From positions 12,286,326-12,350,325 of the forward strand of contig CM072156.1 of assembly GCA_036850595.1 (NCBI GenBank): 64,000 nucleotides of DNA, given 5' to 3'. The notes under the pieces were generated by a model. It had not been told where the DNA came from. It made no database searches and saw nothing but the letters and a program-made list of their open reading frames with translations. Position numbers and translations under genes: made by a program. The stretch comes from Rhyacichthys aspro (lineage: Eukaryota > Chordata > Actinopteri > Gobiiformes > Rhyacichthyidae). Of this stretch, positions 46,042-59,800 are shown in pieces (position 1 is the first letter of the stretch; every line of letters begins with the position of its first letter).

Positions 46042-49000
46042 TGTTGTTGCGCTGCCAGTGTAAATGTGTCTGCACGGGCAAAAAAAAAACGAAGAAGAAG
46101 AAAATTAATTTGATAACTGCATGTCAGAGTTGTGTCATAATTGCTTTTACACTGCATTGCATTTAAAGTGAAAAGTAAAACTCACAACTTCCCTCAAACA
46201 ACGCCTCAGGAGCCAGTTTTTCCTCCCCTTTCAAGCTTTCATTCTCCATTCATCTTCATGTCTTTCTATATCCCTCCTCTTCGTTTCAATCATATTAATT
46301 CTGTCCCTCTAAGTTAACTCCTATCCTCACAATTTTTCTCACGCTTCCCCATCTTCATTTCCTTTAGCAGCATCACTCTTCCCCTATTCCCTACAACCAT
46401 CTTTCACTCCTGCTACACTTTACCTATTCTCTTCCTCCCTGCTCCCTTTCTCTTGTCTCTCTCTCCTTCTCAGATGTCGGATCACAGTCGAGTCTTCCGC
46501 TTGCCCTGTCATCACATTTTTCACACAACCCCATCCCTTAATTGGGCCTGTATCATCATATCACATCATGTAGAATATCTGATCAGAGCGTAAGATGAAA
46601 GATGGCCTCCACCTCTCCCCCCTCGCAGACAGACTTTCACATAGACACAGAGACAAACAGCGCACACATTGATGGCCGCATGGGACAGGAATCCGAGCTC
46701 ATGGCTGCCTGTGTGTACTTTTTTTACACCTTGTGTTTGCACCAAGTTGTCGACGTGATTGTTACGGCTTGACAGCTGAGGCGGCGTGTATTCCAACAGT
46801 GTCCAATGATGTTTGTATCAGCTGCTTGTGGCTTTTGTGATGACACAAAAGATGCCCCGGAGCCAGCCGTGTCACATCTACAGGTAACTAGCGAAATCAA
46901 GAAAGCGTCAACAACAAAAAATGTGTCTCATGAGTGCTAAAATAACTCCATGTGTCTTGGCATCAATTTGAAGGATGCAACACAAGCAACAATCCCGGTG
47001 TGTTCTGTGCAGTCAGTCAGAGAAGAGCCTTCGAAATACTTCAAACTAACAGTGGTCAATGGAAATATGACAGAATATCCTGTGATTATAATGTTGCTGT
47101 TGGGCACAAACCTTGCACATTGCATGATCATAGAAAATAGATGAATTTGTAAAACCTTCCATCAGTTGATTGATGGTAAAATCTATACATAAAGTGCATG
47201 TATGACACATAAAAACAAGGTTCACGAAACAAGACAGCTACAATATTTGTTATAATGACCATGTTTAAGGGGGAAAAAAACGCTGATGTATTTTGATGTC
47301 TAATCTTATCTTTGTTTATCTGCCTCTAATATCAAATAAATAATCAACTCACAACAAAACTAGGACTCCTGAAAACCAGCTCAGGATTTCCAAAATACAT
47401 GAGCACCGCCTGCTCCTTGGAGTGTTGACATGTTAATATTGATGTTTGGGTTAGTGCCAGTGTTGTTTTGCTGGACAAGCCCTGAAGCCACATTCATGTT
47501 GACAGTCAAACATTGTCAATAAGCTTCCTGTTTTGTGTATATATAGACCAAAGGCTAAAAAAAGTCTTTAAAGTTAATCTGGATTCAGGGCTGTATATGG
47601 TTCTTGTGGACATCATCTGTAAATGAGAATTCTCAGTGCATCAATCAGCCACCTTTATTGTTTTATGGTGAACATTTTTCAATGTGAATACAACTCTCCC
47701 GTCATTGGGCTCATTCTGTGTGTTGTGCCAGAACTGCACCCTCCTTCAAAAAAGATAAAAGAAAATAAAAAAATTAAATGTCTCATTTTTGTGATTCTTA
47801 CTTGTGTTTATTTAAAAACCTATTTGCTGAAATTTAATGTGTGGTAAAACTGTTTTTGTTGAATTGTCATGCTGGAACCATCATGCAACAATCATCTAAG
47901 CCAACACATTTACGAAGACCTAAAGATCTAAACTTTAAGCAGTACACGAGGCTGGATTTGTTTCTTGCAGGGTTAAAATGTGCACAAGGTAAAAAAAAAA
48001 AAAGAAAAAAGAAAAAACAAAATAAGAGATATTCTGACCCAGAAACATGACCTTGGAAGTAGCTTGAGAAGTGCAGAGAATACAACTTCTAAACTCCATT
48101 ATGTGATAGAACTTTTCTCTCCTTTCTTTGTCTCTCTCCTCTTTTTTCCTCAAGACGGCGCCGTATTTCACTTTTATCTACAGATAGCAGGACTTTGTGT
48201 TATCTTATTTTGTTTGGGAGAATATTCTCAGGTACTATCCGCCCCGTGATCCCAACAGACGACAAGATACAGAACTCCAAGACTGGAAACTTCACAATGA
48301 GAAAAATGAGGTCTTACTGAAGCTACCTTGGTGTGTGCTTAACTCTAGTTATTTCCTCAAAATGAAAAGGTGCAACCCATAGCAGCTTTTATGTTACATT
48401 CAACTATTTTGTCAATATTTTCAAGGTTGGTCAGGGTTGTGTAATGATATTCTACTGTGGCCATTGGTGTACTTTGCTAAAAAATTTAGTCTCTTCTGTG
48501 AATGTGTCAATCATTCCAGCAGCTGGAATAATGGGGAAAGTTTAAGCAGTAACATATCAGTTTATGGGGAACCAGATCTGTTAATTATTAGTTTCTTAGC
48601 AATTAATACCACCATAATGACCTCAGACTCCCAAATAACAATTTAACACTACACTATACAACAGTATAATATTGCATGAAAATAAAATGAATAAAAAACT
48701 ACCTCTACTACAGCTTCTATACAATTCACGATCATGTTTATGTGTAAATTAGCTTACATTTGTCCAAACTAGAGACAACAAATGAATTTAGGCCAAAATA
48801 ATAAATTTATTCTGAGAAAAAAATCAGAGCAAACATCAATTGTCACAAAATGGCATGGTTGTCCTGTTTACAGCATGGTGTACCAAATTAATCCACCAAG
48901 CCCTCTTTATTCTACCCTATGTGCTCTGGTTAATGTTGATGAGGCCTAGAACTATGTATTTATTCAATAGACACATTCAAGGAATCACAATAACATCATA

Positions 49001-50224
49001 AACTCTCTTTACAGTGTAATGAACGTGGATGAAGACACATGGCATCAACAAGCTCATATACTGTTGTCGAAGCATGCATAGTGTGTGTATTTCTATTTCT
49101 ATTTCTATTTTTCCAACGCACCAGTGAAGAGTGATTGATTTTGAAGAATCTTGACAGAGTCTTGGGCCTTCCCAGGAGGCAGAGGACCACTGGGCTCAAG
49201 CAGACGCACCGTTCCATTCTCCAACCTCTAACCTCGCTCATTCCGACACCAATCCCCTTTTTCAATCTTTCCCTTTTCTCTCATGCTGTTTGTTTCCTCC
49301 TCTTTGATGGCTTTATTGATATGTAACACTGATATTATTGACAGGTAAAATGAGCCGCCATATCACAGATGGTGGGTGGGGATTCCTCATGCGGGTCAAT
49401 AAACGACAGCCATGTCTGATGATTTACTTTAAGGGTATGTAAGCAGTAGCCTATACCGCTGTGGTAAAGCCAGTTTGATAAATTTCATCCACAGGAAAAA
49501 GGAAAACAATGTGAAATGGATGGGTCTTTGGGAACATCACAGTTTCTCAGCACTGCTTAAATGGAAATGCTTATTGGCACTCTGTACAATCACTTACAGT
49601 ATATAGGTATGTCTATTTCAACTATATAGATGCTATATGGAGGTATAGTTGGAAATAAAGTGGTTGTGTACACTGGCAGATGATTCCATATGTGCTCCTT
49701 CACCCTTATATCAGCCTGAGGACTGTTGAAGCAAATGAAAATATAGAATTCAATCTGCAAGTCCACTTACGAAGGCCATGATGGTGACAAATTAAAAGCA
49801 AACTTGACACTGGTACTGACCTTTAAAATTGCACCGAGGATTGACAATATATTTCTAGAACAAAAATAAAATCAACCTGAAAAAGGAAGCAGCACCCGGG
49901 AGAGTCGAGCGTTAGATGCCGGTTGAAGCTGTGCAAACTTCACATTTGAATTCGTGAATTTGCCAGGGTAGTAGGTTCAGCCTTCTAGTTGTCACAAGGA
50001 CTAAGGGTAACAAAACAGAAGCTGTGTTCGTCTCTGCTCCGCCATTAGTGATATCATGTCACCCGCTCCTGGGGCACTGGCTTTGTTTTCCCATCATGCC
50101 CTCGCTGCCTGCTGGTTGGTTTAAACAAGCAGTATTCTTCTTCAGCCTTTCAATTATACCATGCCCTGCAGCAGCACCCTGCCCGACTCGACATACACCG
50201 AGGAGGCAGCTAAGAGACAAGGAG

Positions 50225-50330
50225 GTATTGATTTGAATTTGATGTTTAATGGCTGTTTTGGCGCCTCTGCTATTGGTATTGTCACTAGTTTGGCTCTAAT
50301 TGTTTCGTAACATCATATTTTTTTACACCA
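50225..50330. promoter_or_regulatory. candidate conserved non-coding element
   Basis: A short non-repetitive block with TTGATTTGAATTTGATG, GTTTAATGG, TATTGGTATTGTC and CTCTAATTG cores (homeodomain, SOX and CCAAT-like). Inference only. Confidence 0.25.
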
Positions 50331-52639
50331 AGTTTTGAGTGACACACCCGGAAAAAATCAGCAAAGCAAGACGGTGAAAGTTAAAATTTAAATTTACAAT
50401 AAAAAAATAAAAAAAAACTCCACATGATATGAACTTGCTACTCTGTCAACAAATAAAAATGGTTGTGTGTATAGTTTTGTGTCAGTCTGCTCTCATCTCG
50501 CGCTGTCTCTTCGAGTCCCACGGCTGCAGGACACGGGTCAAGTTCTCCTATTGAAAAGGTGAAAGAAAGGCTGAAACCCTGCAACCATAAAAGCACGCCG
50601 TCTAGACAAGGCCCCGCAGTCCTGACCCCAGTTACACCCTGTACCCCCAGGGGCCTATAATACCTTTGTTTCCATGTTGATAAATTCTTCTTCCTGTCCT
50701 CATTGCATTACAACGAACACAGTGACGTTCAAACTTGGAAACTTCATCTGTAGGCATGCAAGTTTCCGAAGCCGATTTTAATTACTCTTTAGATAAAGTA
50801 CACTTTCAAGAAAACTGCTGTAAATACAATGAATATATACTTTTTCATTCATTTTCTAACACTCATCCTTTGAGGTGCCATGGGTGGCCGGAGCTTATTC
50901 GAGCTACTTATTGTGAAAACAAATAAAGAATTAGTAATCTGCAGTTTTACAGTGCAGCAAAATGCTACTGACATATCCTCAACACAGCATGTGCAATTGA
51001 ATATTAAAACACAGGTCCATCATATCATACCCATCTGTAAATATATTACAAATAATCAATGTGAAAATCCCATTTGAAATCATTTCTAATTGTCTATTCC
51101 TAGTCGAGCTGTGTGTTACTTGGCTGGTTCCCAAACACGTCACGTCTGGATTTTGGTTGTGGGTGCAGTCGGCTGTTTTAGGCATGAATTATCATCATCA
51201 GTCACACAGTATAAATTAACCAGCTTTAGACAGAGTACACAAGAGCAGGCCACTTGTATTCAATGGCCCACAGGGGAAGGCAGTCTGCCGCTCACAGACG
51301 TGTTGTCGACATTAACACAGGCTCTCCTCATGGCTAGCTGCTATGCTAATTAGGTAGTGTTCTAACACACTCTTCCATCTCCAGAGTCCTTATTTCCCAC
51401 GGCTACACACACTGACACTGACACAGAACCGGCATTCAAAAAGGGATATTGGTAAAATACCAAATTGGAAAAATAAAACCCATCTGCATTATGAATTCAT
51501 TGTGTAAAAACAATTGGATGGAATGATAAATCTTCAAGATGTCTGTAGAAAGACAGAATTCGTTATATTTGTCTCAGCCTGCTTGCATTTGCTATCATTT
51601 TCTACTTACAGTTCTTTTCTTGAAACTCAGAATTGGATGTGTGTATGTGACTGGAACACACACAAACTAAAAAAGTTAGGTCCCATCACATATGAGTCAT
51701 TTCTAGTATTGGATGCTGACGTCAACTGTCCCAGGAGTATGAGTTACTGATCACACTGACTTCATGAAGGTAACAAGGAACAAGGATAAAGTGCATGGTC
51801 TGTCATCGTGACACTGAATCATTTAAGTAAATACACTTTGTTTTGGTCGAGACTTCCTAGGTCTGCATTGTCACTGTATAAAAAAAAAAAAAAAAAAGGT
51901 CCTACTTAAGCTCTGACGCCAATGAAGCCTGTATTAAAACATCTGAAGTGGGAAGCGCTACACCACAAAGCTGCCATTCTTGCCTCCTTCAATAGGAAGG
52001 ACTATTTTTGGGCGGGAAAGAGGCAATGCAGAGAGTCCGATGAAAGATGAGGCATGTTGAAAACTATATGAAATTACCCTGATTAACAATTTAGCCACGA
52101 TCAGGCAAACCATGGGGTTGCTCTTTGGGGAGGCCCACCGACTATTCATTGCCACAGCGCCAGGGTCGAAAGGTGCCTCAAGTTCACATGCTCAAGTCCT
52201 TTGTTATGCTAAAAGCCGAATCAGCTGCCCTGCTCCACGACCAGATACAAGCCCTTCTCTGAAAACTTTGAGGGAGTCGTCATTCGGTTGTTCAGCCTCC
52301 CCAAAAAAGGAAGAAGAAAAAAAAAAAAAAACCCACACACACACATACACACAATATCTGTCTTGTCTAATTTCAGCGTTGGGTGGAGTGTAGAAATTTA
52401 TTTGCTGCATTGAGCATTTATAATATTTTGTGACTAAAAAAAAATGTTCTATACAACTATAATTCTTGTAACTCTAATAATTCCTATTTAGAAATCAGAA
52501 TAAGTACTTTAAAAATTGTAGGTCAAAGTCAGGAGTATGAGGAGCAAATAAAACTATACAAATAAATAGACATGACTTCCTTTCTCAAGGGACTGGCAAT
52601 CAATACACTTTAGCAGACAAGTTGATAAGACACGTATTA

Positions 52640-52687
52640 GAGGTCAAGGGTCAAATGCTGGCCAAACACCCTTGACCTCAGAGGTCA
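52640..52687. promoter_or_regulatory. 12-bp inverted repeat built of nuclear-receptor half-sites
   Basis: GAGGTCAAGGGT (52640-52651) is the exact reverse complement of 52668-52679. Within it AGGTCA-A-GGGTCA forms a DR1, and TGACCT-cag-AGGTCA (52673-52687) forms an everted repeat. DR1 sites are bound by RXR heterodimers, HNF4 and COUP-TF proteins. Confidence 0.45.
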
Positions 52688-55600
52688 AAGTCTTTAGCCT
52701 GAACATGACATTGTTGCACAATCCTGCATGTGTCAAACCTCACATATATATTTCCATCAAATTACAACAGACACACCATTTTATTATTTGTACCCCTTTT
52801 AATTTTAAAATCACATTTAACAGTGGTCTTCAATCACATTTACGAAGTACTTTGAAGCACACACACATACACACTTTATACAGACAGTAATGGAGACCAC
52901 TAATGGACAGTGGGAGCGATACACATTATTTGACATCATAAAATTAAAAAAAAACAAAACTGAAAATCACAATAAGTAATCTTAATAAGTAAATATTTAT
53001 GTAACACATTGTCATATTAAGCATTTGCACTGCGATGCTTTCTGGCTCACTGCCGCTGAGCCAAAACCTAAACCAGAAAAGAAAAAAAATCCTCATCAAT
53101 GCAAATTAGAGCCTCAAAATTTGGGAGGCTTGCCCTACTCACCGCTTCTCAAAAAAAAGCCAAAATCACATGCTTTTATCTCCACATCTTGCAGTAATCT
53201 TTGATAGTCCATATTAATACAGAATAGACAGTCATATCCACAGAACAGTCAGCCGTACCTTAAAAAAATGTCTCAGAGCTCATGCTGCCACAAGAGAACA
53301 TAAGGACGCTTCTAATTCTGCCAGCATAATTGCCTGATTATAATGAGCTTCTCTATCTCTCCCCCTCTCTTGCTCTGCCTTTATTTCTCAGTGTGAATGT
53401 GTGTAGCTGTACGCACACACACTGGAGCCTAATTCTGATGATAAATCAGCCTTCATTTGAATCAGGGCCACAGTTTCTGTAGTAATAAGTGTTAGAATTG
53501 CTATAAAGCTGAGCAGTGTGCTGCTTTCTTGTCTCTTACCAGACAATATCTAAGATTTAAAATTAAAAAAGATCCAATAAATGATGTGATTCTAAAGGGG
53601 GTGATGTTTTGTAGACAAAATTGGCCTTTTAGAAAGACAAAAGGAAAGTTTTCATTGTAAAGCCAGGTTTGCAGTGACACTTTCTTCTTTTGTACCATAT
53701 GAAATGATCCAAAAAATGAAATGTCAAGAGCATATTGTAAAACATTTAATTGTACTTGACTCAATGGGAATGTGAATGCAAGCAATTACTTCAAATCTGC
53801 ATTGACCTAAATGACGGGCTTTTCATACAAACACTAAGTGACACATGAAGAAGCTCGTGCTGTAATCATGCTTCCTTCTGTACAATTTTATGGTACTTCA
53901 TAATGTGGCCCATACCATAGAATCGACCTTGACTAAAGACTGGAGCAGCTCTTTGTACATGTTCTTTGAATTACAAACCTAACCCAACAACAATGCTCAA
54001 ACTTTTCTTCTTGTGGTTATTCTCTGTGCACTGTTTCTCTTTAACTTCGATGGCAATATGCTGCAGTGTTCCACCAGAATTTATTCTTTCATTGCTCTAA
54101 CGCTGCCTAAGCCCAGAAGACATGGCCTAAATGAGCATGCCTACGAATGCTGCTGCTTAATTACAATCCTTGATGGAAAACATACTGAAGGAGCATATAC
54201 AATCACAGAGAAACAGAGGCTATAAAAATGTTCATGTGCCTGAGTGTATTTGTTATAAATCTTGACTATTCTTAATTATGATAAAGTCATAGTCATCTTA
54301 GTAACATGCTTAAATTTAATTAATAGAAATTAGACTGTAACTTCTTATGATTGTTTTTGAAACCATTTTTGAATACATGGACACAAAATTAGATATATCT
54401 TATCTTATTGATGTGCAAAGATTGGAGCATTCTTAATGTTAATCCCTAACATGAGTTAAACTATTAAAAATGTATTTTGCATAGTACATGATCTATGGTG
54501 CAATGCTGCAGTTAACAAAATGTGTGTTCACAATTCACCATAGCACTCCATTTAAGCAAAGGCTTGTGGTTTCTGTGAGGAAACACTAGACTAACATAAA
54601 TTATTCAGAAGTATTTGCATTGTAATTTACATTCTCGTAGATTACAGAGAGAACGGAGCAGGCGGCTGGGCACCAAAGAGAATTACATTCTGAATACTGG
54701 TGAGGAGCTGACACAGATTTTTGTTCTATTTTCCTACCACTGCTTCGAGGTATACTGCTGAGATCAGTGACACAAATTTCACAGAGTTGTTTGATTAATA
54801 ATAAGAAGGAAACTAGTATAATGCTCACTAGCACGCACGCACACACACACTCATACACCATTAAAAATGGATAGTGACATTCAAGAATAAGTCTTTGATT
54901 GACGAGGCTGTGATTTTTACTGTAATATTTCCAGTGTCTTTATTTATTTTGTAAGACTTGTGAGTTGAAGCTTAAAAGAAGCAGTAGGCACCGAGGAGAT
55001 GTCATATGGATTAAACACTAGGAAGGGATGTGAAACTCTCACAAGTACGCTGAAAATTCTGGCTATTATGTTTCATCTAAAAATAACAAGCCTGACTAAA
55101 AGGAACAGACAACAATGAATAAGAATAATAAGAGGGAGGAAAAACTCCAGAGACCAGAAGTTCAAACAGCACCATGTGATAGTGCAGAGTGTTATGAGCG
55201 GAGAGTACTGTATGAGACTCCCTTCAATTATAAATAAAAAGAAACTCAGTGTGAAATGTGAGGAACAGCCTAGACAGTGAAAGACAACTCAGGTCTCTCC
55301 AGAGCCAAATTTGTGATACTATATCACATTTTAAAATTTAAACCTTGGAAATGTCATAATTGTTTTTTACTTAGCTGAAGTTATTAGTGACCCTGTCATA
55401 GGCTTGGAGCAGTACACGGAAATGAGCAGTTTATTATCACAAAGCACATTTGTGCATTAAGTGTGTGCCACAGTGCCATGAGAGGCTGGCACACGTATCA
55501 TGGGGGTGGGGTAGTTCTCTGAGCGATGAGAGGAGGGCTTAGCCAATGTATGCGCATGTGCAAAATATGGCTTCCAGTGATGATGTAGCCTACAAGCATC

Positions 55601-56639
55601 ACTGAGTGCTTTTAAGTGAACAAAATGCGTTCTAACCTAAGTCAGTATAAATTATATACTGTACACAGAAATATGTAATGAGTTAAATTAATAAATCTGT
55701 TTATGACATAGGGCCAATCGGCCTACACAATACAGCAAAAGGATGGCAAAATTAAAGTATGTGACTACTTTGCTATAATCTCTAAAAATGCTCAAAAAAT
55801 TCACACTGCAGTGATTAAGTCGTTTTATGATGATTTTATGCAGTGTAATAAATTTCTTCTAAAATTCTTTAGGATGACAAAATGAGCCATGGAAAAAAAG
55901 TGAATTAAAACATCAAAGCAAGCATTAAATTGTTTGAGTTTATTTCTATTAAACCAAAATAAACCTCTTATAAAAAATAATTCGCAATAAGTATTTGGGA
56001 GAACAGTAGAAGTAAATGTAACAATACTATTATCTTAAAAATAACAGGAGTTCTTGTTGGTCATAGGCTGTAATGTTTGCAAATGAATAAGACTAAACAG
56101 TTTAAATCTAAAAGGAGCAATTAATAAGGTCTGTACCCCATATTTTTGAGTTGGCGTCTCATTCTACCGACTCTAACAGCATCCCTTGGGTATTTAAGTA
56201 TGGCAAAGAAGCTACTTAATTTATCAGTCATTATATGACTAGAAACACAAAGTGGATTTGGCCAAAAATGTTCCATTTCTGTGAAAAGTCTCGCGGCTCA
56301 TCGTCTCTAGTAATTACACATGTGTATAGGTCTGTTTTCTCTTTTCCTCCTTTTCTATCGAAGGGGTCCTGACAGTTTCTCATGGCACTCTTGAATATTC
56401 CTGTAAAATGGAAAGAGGTACTCCTACATTTATCTCAAATTAACTATTTTTTTTAAGTTAAAAAAAATGTAATATTCACACATTAAAAATTATTTCTGTA
56501 TTTTTGACTGGAAATATAGAAAGAAAAAGAAAAAGTATATTTCTTTATACACAGGCATATCTGAAGCAACCCTCTTTCCTGGAGTTTCAGCGTGACCTCT
56601 ACTGCAGTTAAAAACACTAGTGAGCGGAGGTTGAGTTCA

Positions 56640-56818
56640 TTGATTTTTGACGATGTAACCCATCTTCTTAAGGTTACGGTGACAACGTGAATGAGAAACC
56701 CCTTCATTTTACAATAATCGCAAAAAAGGGCTTATGTGCGCCTCGCCGCTTGATTCCCGACGAGGGGTGCTCAGTGTTGCCGGGGTTGAGTCCTTTTCAG
56801 CTGCACTGCATCAACATG
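56640..56818 (+). other. tmem161b: tmem161b exon 1: 5' UTR plus start codon
   Basis: GC/CpG-richer DNA (cgcctcgccgcttgattccc) leads to catcaacATG at 56816-56818, with A at -3. The donor gtgagtgg follows the ATG directly, so exon 1 contributes only the initiator Met; human TMEM161B likewise reads M-GVIG. The transcription start is not determined; 56640 is approximate. Confidence 0.75.
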
Positions 56819-59800
56819 GTGAGTGGAACCCTAAGCACTAGATTGCAGCGGTTTCCATGGTTTGTCACAGTTTTTGATAAGACATGAATCGGTTATAGGA
56901 TATGTTAGGACTATCCATTGCTACGTTGGTTTATGATTTCCATTTGGTCGTACTCTATCGTCTTTGTAGTCTCATGTTAGCTTAGCTGTCTGATCAGTCT
57001 GGTAGCCCGCTAACTGAATGAGTTAGCTTAGATGCTACATCTGCGTTGAGAGATGAAGCACATCATTGTCGTTTATTCTTTTGATTAAAGTTCCTTGTAA
57101 ATTGCATAGCCCCGACCTTGTTGATATGGACAAATGGAGAGGAAATGTTTGTTGTGTGGTAGTTATAACGTTAACATAGCTGTTAGGATGGCATTCAGAC
57201 TACAAATAGAAGTAGATTTGGGTTAGTCAAGGTGTGTTCACCTTTCTTACCTGCTCAGTTTGACCTCAGGATGCCCTCTGAGGTCATATTGAATTTGGGC
57301 AATGTCTTTACAAGAATATAATTATTTCGTTTGGTTTGCTATTCATCATGACCTTTTATCCAATAAATTATGAGTCTTTACATCTTTAGATTTGTCTGTG
57401 ATATCATAAACCCTATCCAGTGTTGCTGCTGCTTTTGTAGCATTATGCATTTAAAATCTAAACTGCAATTCCATAGATTTTGTGTTGTTGTTTTTTTTTT
57501 GTGTGTTTTTTTTTTTTTTTTTTACATAAATTCAATCCCAATCATCCAGTATACAATCCAGGTATATCATGTGTAGAGTAAGTGCAATTCTTGTTCACTT
57601 GGTTTGCATTACTATATACCTGGTCCAACTAAACTAAACTTATGGCTGGTATCTTTCTATAACAGATTTTCATTAAGGAAATACATGTATATCTTAAGTT
57701 TACCGTTTTGAAGCACTTAACCAAGCGTTATTTTTTGTGTTGACAAGCTGATGTGTATTTGAGGAGCATGGATGTGGTAAATGTCCTCATAGTGAAGACA
57801 TGGCCCAGGTAATTGTTAGTTGATTGTGGTTTGTGGTTTGGTTGGGGGGTGAGTTGTCAGTTATCACTTTGGCCCCTACTCTCCACTCCCCAGATTTCAT
57901 TTGCTTGTAGTGTGGAGGGGGTCAAGCAGACTGGGGCAGATAAGAGGATCCATGCTGGCTCAATTTCTCCCAGGTAGTAGATTGGGTAAAGTTTCCCACT
58001 GAGAATGGTCAGGGTCCACCAAACTGGCAATATATGCTTTTGACCTATTTATGATGACCACTGCTTGCTTAGTGAATGTCATGGAAGTAGTGCCATACTC
58101 GAGCAGATGTAATTGGCAGCTAGTAAATAGCAGAAGTTCTCCCTCTGTGACTTCAGAAGAGATACTGAGTTTGTATTTGAGAGTTGACCCCCATGTTGTG
58201 TGACACTGGTGTACCCTCAGGACTAAACTAAAATCTGCTGAAGTACAGAAGTAGTCAGGCTCCCAAGAGTCAGTATCATCAGTTCTTAGTTTTTTATGAT
58301 CAGGTAAATAAATAATATTACATATTAGGCAGTAAAGCTAAACACTATAATTACACATAGGAATTGTTTAGTAAGCCACAATATGTTAAGTGACAGAACA
58401 TTACATTTGTTTTTGTGTGTAAAACAATGCCCAGGCAGTATATTAAAGCATAGTCACAGTGAAGCCAAGTTTTGCTGTAATTAAAGTAAAAGCTGGCAAT
58501 GTGGAAGTTTGTGAAATCGTATAAGAATTATGAGACACAAGTAGGAAATATATACAGAACTAATTAAATAAAAAATCAAATTTATTAGTCGACAGTCACC
58601 TCCCAAAACATAGCTTTGTTTCTTTTAGTTGCCATCTTAAGTCTTTATTTTACTGAAAATTAGATAACAATGTGCTTGGTATTGTGCCTGTCCAAATATT
58701 TTGTACATATTGCATTAAACTATATAAAATGGCAATATGGAGGCATGTTGAAAATAAGTATTTCCAAGTTTGAGTTTGGAGTGTAAGTTTTACAAGGTCA
58801 AGTGTGAGCCCTCGCTACTATCTGGGAAAGAAAATGGTTTCATTGGGGATTAGTTTCGCTAATTGGTTCTTTATGCTTGAGTGTCTGCTGAGACAGATAT
58901 CAATGAGTCCTTCTGATAGTTAAAACGATAGGCCAACCACAGACCTTCTCCTATAGTGAGTGGATAAAAGCACGGCATGATGGGAATGATTCTGGCCCCT
59001 TAAGCTTAAGTGAATATCGATCTAAGTGAGCTCGCCTGATATTGAACTCCTTCTGTTGTTGTAACTACCACAGGAGTGCTGGCTGTTCAGTCAGTGGGAT
59101 CACAGAGGTCACTGTTACAAAATATCATTTAGAAATCTTTTACAATTGATCAATTTATGAGGATTGTTAGTTAGTAATACAATTTGCAGAATGAAAAAGA
59201 CAGCCTTGATTCTTATCCAATTTTAAAACGTCCTTGTTGCCTGTATGGATCCATGTATGATGGAAATGGTATCTCTTGTCATATTCTATATTTTTCAAGT
59301 ACTTTTCTGTTTATATTGCGTTTTAATTACAGTTTCCCCAAAGGTATGTCAGTCTGTTAAAGTCACTGCATAATTTGTATGATAAAGTCCTTGTGTCATT
59401 TCTAATTATATTTTTAAATGTCATTTTGATCTCCACTTCTATTTCCACAGGGTGTGATTGGTGTGCAGCTGGTGGTTACCATGGTAATGGCCAGTGTAAT
59501 TCAAAAAATCATACCTCATTATTCCTTTGCAAGATGGCTACTTTGCAGTGGCAGGTAAAGTAGTGCCCTCTCTCCTCTCTGTTGCAATGGTGCTTTCTTA
59601 TGCAGTTAGTTTTCTGAGAGGTTGTTTACAATAAATAGTCCTGAACAATGGGCATGTTTGTTTTGATTCCAGAATGTCGAAAAGGGGGTGGGTAGAAGAT
59701 AAAAAAGAATCATTACATTTTCCCTTAAAAACCAAAGGGCATCAAAATATCGGACTCACCCTATGGGATAGCACATAAAATAAACAGCCTCCCCCATTTC

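Larger units (their letters stand above)
45786..56640. other. intergenic DNA between the lncRNA and tmem161b
   Basis: AT-rich DNA without a credible exon chain. It includes A-rich tracts (47992-48025, 51878-51897, 52318-52331), a TTCTAT repeat (49089-49111) and the sites listed separately. Small frames here have no recognisable product. Confidence 0.55.
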
